Shown piece by piece: positions 60,456 to 64,000 of a DNA stretch of 64,000 bases. Source of the DNA: G963665005 sp963665005 (GTDB taxonomy: Bacteria > Bacillota > Clostridia > Christensenellales > SZUA-584); contig CAXXTQ010000001.1 of the NCBI GenBank assembly GCA_963665005.2, positions 1,922,001 to 1,986,000 on the forward strand, read 5' to 3'. The first letter of the stretch is position 1; each line of letters begins with the position of its first letter. The position numbers and the translations under genes are program-made. Under the pieces are notes generated by a model, which had not been told where the DNA came from, did not search any database, and saw nothing but the letters and a program-made list of their open reading frames with translations.

Positions 60456-61163
60456 CTATTCTCCCATCAACCTTTTTATAATTTCTTTATACGCTTCTTC
60501 AACTTCGCCTAAATCTCTGCGAAATCTGTCTTTATCGAGTTTTTTGCCTGTCTTTATATCCCAATATCTGCAGGTATCGGGCGAAATCTCGTCAGCCAAA
60601 ACGATTTGCCCGTGGAAACGCCCGAACTCAAGTTTGAAATCAATAAGCTCAACGCCGAGCCCTTTTAGATATTCTGTTAAAATATCGTTTATCTTAAACG
60701 AATACTCTTTGATTTTGTCCATCTCTTCATCGGTCGCAAGACCAAGCGCACGAATGTAATAATCGTTAATTAAAGGGTCTCCAAGTTCGTCTTTTTTATA
60801 ACTGAACTCTATGATCGTGCATTTAAGCTCTGTTCCTTCTTCTACTCCAACGCGTTTAGAAAAACTTCCCGCGGCTTTGTTGCGGATAATAACTTCAACA
60901 GGAACTATCTCTACTTTTTTTACAAGAGTTTCTCTGTCAGAAAGCTGCTTCTCAAAATGAGTAGGAATACCGTTTTCCTCTAGCAGTTTAAAATAATGAT
61001 TAGATACTTTATTGTTTACAATACCTTTGCCTACAATTGTACCCTTCTTTTGCCCGTTGAATGCCGTTGCATCGTCTTTGTAATCGACAATAACATAATC
61101 TGCATCGTCCGTCGAATAAACTTTCTTTGCTTTTCCTTCATAAATTTGTTCTAATTTTTTCAT
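60456..61163 (-). CDS. purC: SAICAR synthetase
   Basis: 235 residues, starting KLEQIYEGKAKKVYSTDD, with VEVIIRNKAAGSFSKRVG and LIDFKLEFGRFHGQIVLADEISPDTCR, the PurC signatures. It adds aspartate to CAIR. Its ATG overlaps the purE stop (TAATG). Confidence 0.97.
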   Translation of the reverse strand: MKKLEQIYEGKAKKVYSTDDADYVIVDYKDDATAFNGQKKGTIVGKGIVNNKVSNHYFKLLEENGIPTHFEKQLSDRETLVKKVEIVPVEVIIRNKAAGSFSKRVGVEEGTELKCTIIEFSYKKDELGDPLINDYYIRALGLATDEEMDKIKEYSFKINDILTEYLKGLGVELIDFKLEFGRFHGQIVLADEISPDTCRYWDIKTGKKLDKDRFRRDLGEVEEAYKEIIKRLMGE

Positions 61164-61654
61164 TATAAATTTAACTCCTTTTGAAGATTTTTATCAGCTT
61201 GCTCAACTTTTTCCGCCATGGTTTTTTTATATTCAATTAATTTTGATTCTAATTCAGCATATTTTAAAGCCATTATCTGTACGGCCATAAGCGCAGCATT
61301 AACTCCACCGTTTATTGCGACCGTTGCCACAGGAATTCCGGGCGGCATTTGCACGGTAGACAGCAATGAATCCATGCCGTCAAGAGTTGACGATTTTATA
61401 GGCAGCCCTATTACAGGAAGCGTGGTATAAGCCGCTATTACTCCCGCAAGATGCGCCGCTTTTCCAGCAGCAGCAATTATAACGTCAATGTTGTTGTCTT
61501 TAGCGGACGCTGCAAATTCATGCGCTTTATCGGGCGTTCTGTGCGCGCTCATTACATGCGCCTGCGTCTCTATTCCAAAAGATTTTAGCGTATCTATAGT
61601 CTTTTCGAGCACTGGTAAATCGGAAATTGACCCCATTATCACGGCTACTTTCAT
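61163..61654 (-). CDS. purE: N5-carboxyaminoimidazole ribonucleotide mutase
   Basis: From the ATG at 61654 (SD AGGAG) 163 residues. MKVAVIMGSISDLPVLEKT, SAHRTPDKAHEFA, AAAGKAAHLAGVIAAYT and PVIGLPIKSSTLDGMDSLLSTVQMP in parts show a class I PurE. purK is not in this operon, so either it lies elsewhere or CAIR is supplied differently. First gene of purECFMNHD. Confidence 0.96.
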   Translation of the reverse strand: MKVAVIMGSISDLPVLEKTIDTLKSFGIETQAHVMSAHRTPDKAHEFAASAKDNNIDVIIAAAGKAAHLAGVIAAYTTLPVIGLPIKSSTLDGMDSLLSTVQMPPGIPVATVAINGGVNAALMAVQIMALKYAELESKLIEYKKTMAEKVEQADKNLQKELNL

Positions 61655-61708
61655 GGCACTCTCCTTGCATATATGGTGCAATTAATTTTTGTTTTCTACC
61701 ACATGTTC

Positions 61709-61738
61709 AGTCTACTTTACAGACCCTTTACATGTCAA
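61709..61738 (-). promoter_or_regulatory. Promoter of the purine operon
   Basis: TTGACA (61733-61738) and TAGACT (61709-61714) are 18 bp apart on the minus strand. The spacer and -10 include a GTCT..AGAC inverted repeat, and ACATGT occurs on both sides; a repressor site is possible. No guanine riboswitch and no classical PurBox pair are seen. Confidence 0.65.
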
Positions 61739-61767
61739 CGATAATAGCATACTTTTTTTTGTTAAAT

Positions 61768-61804
61768 TAAAAAAACGTTCGTATTTTGAATACAAACGTT
61801 TTTT
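61768..61804. terminator. Bidirectional terminator after the TspO-like gene
   Basis: AAAAACGTT.GTATT pairs with AATAC.AACGTTTTT around a TTG loop, with T/A runs on both sides. It ends the leftward TspO-like transcript before the pur promoter. Confidence 0.85.
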
Positions 61805-61863
61805 ATGTACAATAATTCTCGCTGCTTTTAAAATGGATTATATAACTATTATTAATTAATGAT

Positions 61864-62640
61864 TTAACTTTTTTTCTTTTTTACAATAACAAACACATCA
61901 GAAGCAGCTAGTAAAGCTAACGCGGCTATCACAGTAATAATAACAGATGGGTACATACTGTTAAAACCGCTTGAAGATATATGTTTAATCAAAATGCCGA
62001 TATACGCCCAGATAATTACTAGTCCATAAGCATAGTCTTTATTTCTTATAATAGTTAATATTCCAATAATAGCACCAACGGCAAGAATAATTATTGTCCA
62101 AATTGTTTCGGATATACCAAAACCATTCCAACCCCAGCTTACAAGAAGAGTTGTCACATTAGCAATTGCTGCAACGGTGATCCATCCAAAATAAATGCTG
62201 AAAGGCAGTTTTATGAATAATTTTTCTTTTAGTGTAAGGTTCTCTTCCATAACAGCTTTCACAATAATAATAAGACAAATTAAAATGACAGCCATTAGAA
62301 TCATAGACAAAAAGATAATGTCATAATGCCACGAAAAAATCCAAATCATATTTGCTATTGATGATATGCTGAAAACGATTCCTACTTTGTTTAATAACGC
62401 TTTGCTTATACTGCCATTTTTATTGATAATTCCAAATTGATAAAACGTAAATCCTGCAAGCAGTAAATAAATAAGTCCCCAAATTGAGAAAGTAATCCCT
62501 GCAGGTGCAAAAAGGTTTTGATATGAATCTGATACGCTGCCTGTATCAATGCCGTTTATAGGAAGTAGATTAGCCAACGCATTCACAACAACCATAGCGA
62601 TAAAGGTTATAGCCACCAGCATTTTTATGCTTTTCTTCAT
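61864..62640 (-). CDS. TspO/MBR-related multi-pass membrane protein
   Basis: 258 residues with about eight hydrophobic segments. LFAPAGITFSIWGLIYLLL and LPFSIYFGWITVAAIANVT recall the larger TspO/tryptophan-rich-sensory-protein relatives found in Firmicutes, though the classical WxPPxW-type motifs of TspO are not all present. The role is unknown; TspO proteins bind tetrapyrroles or sterols. SD AGGAGG precedes the ATG. Confidence 0.7.
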   Translation of the reverse strand: MKKSIKMLVAITFIAMVVVNALANLLPINGIDTGSVSDSYQNLFAPAGITFSIWGLIYLLLAGFTFYQFGIINKNGSISKALLNKVGIVFSISSIANMIWIFSWHYDIIFLSMILMAVILICLIIIVKAVMEENLTLKEKLFIKLPFSIYFGWITVAAIANVTTLLVSWGWNGFGISETIWTIIILAVGAIIGILTIIRNKDYAYGLVIIWAYIGILIKHISSSGFNSMYPSVIITVIAALALLAASDVFVIVKKKKS

Positions 62641-62663
62641 AATTAATTACCTCCTTTTTAAAA

Positions 62664-62691
62664 ATTATAACATAAATATACTGAATGTAAA
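62664..62691 (-). promoter_or_regulatory. Promoter of the TspO-like gene
   Basis: TTTACA (62686-62691) and TATAAT (62664-62669) with a 16-bp spacer, 24 bp before the start. Confidence 0.6.
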
Positions 62692-62724
62692 TGTATTTAC
62701 AAAAGTTTAGAATTAATCTAGTTC

Positions 62725-63069
62725 TTAAGGATTAAACTCAACATAATAGGCGTCATCCCCGGGAGATATAAGCGACTGTATCGGCGTTTCCATTTCAGTG
62801 ACAAAGCCGGAGTTTTCGTTATCGCTTACGCGAGTTAGAAACTGTTCGTAATCCGAAACAACAACCGGCAACGCCACACTCTTGATCGAAGGTACTGGAG
62901 TTGGTTCTGGTGTGGGTGTGGATGTCTGTTCAGGAGTCAGCGTCGGATCAGACACATTTATTAGAGTTTGGCCACACTCTGTTGGCGCTTGCGTTAATTC
63001 TCTATCGTCTGATACAGAGCACCCGCAAAACAAAACAATAATAAAAAATACGACGAATATTTTTTTCAT
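62725..63069 (-). CDS. Small lipoprotein with Pro/Thr-rich linker
   Basis: 114 residues. A lipoprotein signal peptide (MKKIFVVFFIIVLFCGCS, lipobox Cys17) is followed by a Thr/Pro/Glu-rich spacer (PEQTSTPTPEPTPVP) and a short C-terminal domain (SVALPVVVSDYEQFLTRVSD) that I do not recognise. It should be lipid-anchored outside the membrane. SD AGGAG is upstream. Confidence 0.78.
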   Translation of the reverse strand: MKKIFVVFFIIVLFCGCSVSDDRELTQAPTECGQTLINVSDPTLTPEQTSTPTPEPTPVPSIKSVALPVVVSDYEQFLTRVSDNENSGFVTEMETPIQSLISPGDDAYYVEFNP

Positions 63070-63140
63070 ATCAATAACTCCTTAGAGTTCTGTCTAGTTG
63101 ATTAAAATTGTATCATATTTCCATGCGATGTGTGAGAAAT

Positions 63141-63176
63141 TGGCTTAAGCACCATGTCGTTCGATCACTTAAGCCA
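63141..63176. repeat. Inverted repeat upstream of the lipoprotein gene
   Basis: TGGCTTAAG and CTTAAGCCA form a perfect 9-bp inverted repeat with an 18-bp spacer. Without a T-run it is not a typical terminator; it may be an operator or the end of a small repeat. Confidence 0.4.
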
Positions 63177-63263
63177 CATAGTTACATTCAGTTTGGGATA
63201 ATATCAGCAAACGCATCATACAAAAAATAATATTAATGGATGCTGTTTGCCAAGTTAATGCTC

Positions 63264-63554
63264 TTATGCTTTGTCAGTACCACTAAATTGTTCGGTTTGT
63301 TTCTTCTTAATTGCTACAAATATTATTATCCCACCGACTATGACAAATCCTAATAATATTAAAATTATTTGCATATAACTATTGTTACTCATCTCTTGAT
63401 TTTCATAAACGATAACTACCTTATCTCAAGGCGATATATTTATATTACAGGAATTCCCTTCAACGTTATAAGCACTCCCTATTGTATATACAATTTTACC
63501 TGGGAATGTTATTGGAATTTTAACAGAGAGTTTTACTAGTACAATATCAAGCAC
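63264..63554 (-). pseudogene. Decayed gene for a C-terminally membrane-anchored protein
   Basis: Two reading segments lie in one frame, split by a single TGA at 63426-63428. The upstream part (from about GTG 63554) reads KLSVKIPITFPGKIVYTIG; after the stop comes DKVVIVYENQE, then MSNNSYMQ and a membrane segment ending in FVAIKKKQ, stopping at 63264. The context ISP(stop)DKV would fit a Gly codon GGA turned to TGA. The last part alone could be a 42-residue membrane peptide from the ATG at 63392. The 5' part also seems truncated. Confidence 0.5.
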
Positions 63555-63569
63555 TTACTAATATGCTTT

Positions 63570-64000
63570 TTACTTATTGCTTTCACCTCGTTCATCCTCT
63601 ATGCGCTTTATAAGACTTAGATATTCAGCTGCTGTTTTCTGAGGATTGATGTGGTTTGGGTACTTTCTTCTCATTCTTGTGTTTATCACAATGCTCCAGA
63701 CAAAAATAGCAATAAAAACTATTAATACAACGATTCCGCCAAAGTCAACAGTTTCATAAAGAGAAAAAAAGAACAATGGTATCAGCATTAAAAATGCACT
63801 GAATATCATCCAAGACAAAACTAACATAAATTTCACGTATATTTTTGCGCAATCAGAGCATCTAGGCACACTAAACTTGTATTGCTTGTAATTGTGAGAT
63901 GCTGCATCTTTGTACAATGTCTCGTTAACAACTGCACGGTAGGCATATTTCTTTTGGGCATCATTTGCTTTACAAAAAAAGCATTTTTGTAATATAGGAT
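63570..64000 (-). CDS. Zinc-binding two-TM membrane protein, 5' end outside window
   Basis: The frame stays open to the right edge, giving at least 143 codons. Two Cys pairs (KCFFCKAN near the edge and PRCSDCAKIY) should bind a zinc. They are followed by two hydrophobic segments (FMLVLSWMIFSAFLMLIPLF and GGIVVLIVFIAIFVWSIVI) and a basic/polar tail (RMRRKYPNHINPQKTAAEYL). A shorter TTG start at 63917 would cut the first Cys pair, so I regard the gene as incomplete here. Function unknown. Confidence 0.7.
   Translation of the reverse strand, partial: PILQKCFFCKANDAQKKYAYRAVVNETLYKDAASHNYKQYKFSVPRCSDCAKIYVKFMLVLSWMIFSAFLMLIPLFFFSLYETVDFGGIVVLIVFIAIFVWSIVINTRMRRKYPNHINPQKTAAEYLSLIKRIEDERGESNK

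Noticed and set aside
61768..61804. PurR box because of its ACGAAC core
   Set aside because: The two arms are joined by a 3-nt loop with A/T runs outside, which fits a terminator; PurBoxes are separated by about 16-17 bp.
63264..63554. TGA read as glycine or selenocysteine
   Set aside because: Genes such as engB, the ABC permease and purM end at TGA here, and no SECIS-like hairpin is seen after the codon.

Overview
The window looks like a chromosomal segment of a low-GC Gram-positive anaerobe of the class Clostridia, probably an uncultured gut-type lineage. The evidence is a phenylalanine T-box on pheST, an IspH-ribosomal protein S1 fusion, TRAP (MtrB), strong sigma-A-type promoters and GGAGG ribosome binding sites, an L-box lysine riboswitch, and a purECFMNHD operon with a B. 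subtilis-type iron-sulfur PurF. No phage, integrase, transposase, rRNA operon or CRISPR array is visible.

Layout. 1-3.6 kb: pheS-pheT (pheT cut by the left edge) behind a T-box. 3.6-9.7 kb: a leftward polA-coaE-lytic transglycosylase-solute-binding lipoprotein-rRNA methyltransferase operon. 9.8-14 kb: a leftward hutP-like-cmk-plsC-ispH/rpsA operon. 14-16.3 kb: a zinc-ribbon membrane protein, a GIY-YIG protein and a DegV protein. 16.5-20.2 kb: rightward lon-engB-metallophosphoesterase. 20.2-25 kb: a secreted Gly/Leu-repeat protein and an MMPL/RND transporter, preceded by a membrane-anchored LuxR regulator. 25-27 kb: a DivIVA-like coiled-coil protein and Lgt with a long Lys/Ala/Glu tail. 27-32.8 kb: a 1752-residue surface protein with six 222-bp tandem repeats, transcribed through two tandem cyclic-di-GMP-I riboswitches. 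32.9-36.9 kb: two adjacent patatins (one lacking the catalytic serine), an SDR dehydrogenase, a NagD-like HAD phosphatase and a flavoprotein. 36.9-41 kb: mtrB with a small partner, and dnaE. 41-42.4 kb: a two-gene ABC importer. 42.4-45.7 kb: a SIR2-HerA anti-phage cassette followed by a KTSC-domain gene. 45.9-46.3 kb: a multi-hairpin intergenic element and tRNA-Arg(CCG). 46.3-50.6 kb: a TPR/HEAT-like/HD/THUMP-methyltransferase operon. 50.8-54.5 kb: a lysine-riboswitch operon asd-dapA-dapB whose DapB carries two aspartokinase-type ACT domains. 54.5-61.7 kb: the purine operon. 61.8-64 kb: a TspO-like membrane protein, a small lipoprotein, a decayed gene and a membrane protein cut by the right edge.

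The most notable items are the tandem c-di-GMP riboswitches on the giant adhesin-like gene; the DapB-ACT-ACT fusion, which suggests lysine control at both RNA and protein level; the SIR2-HerA-KTSC cassette beside a tRNA and an unexplained structured element; and the active/dead patatin pair. All calls come from reading the sequence; no database search was run.
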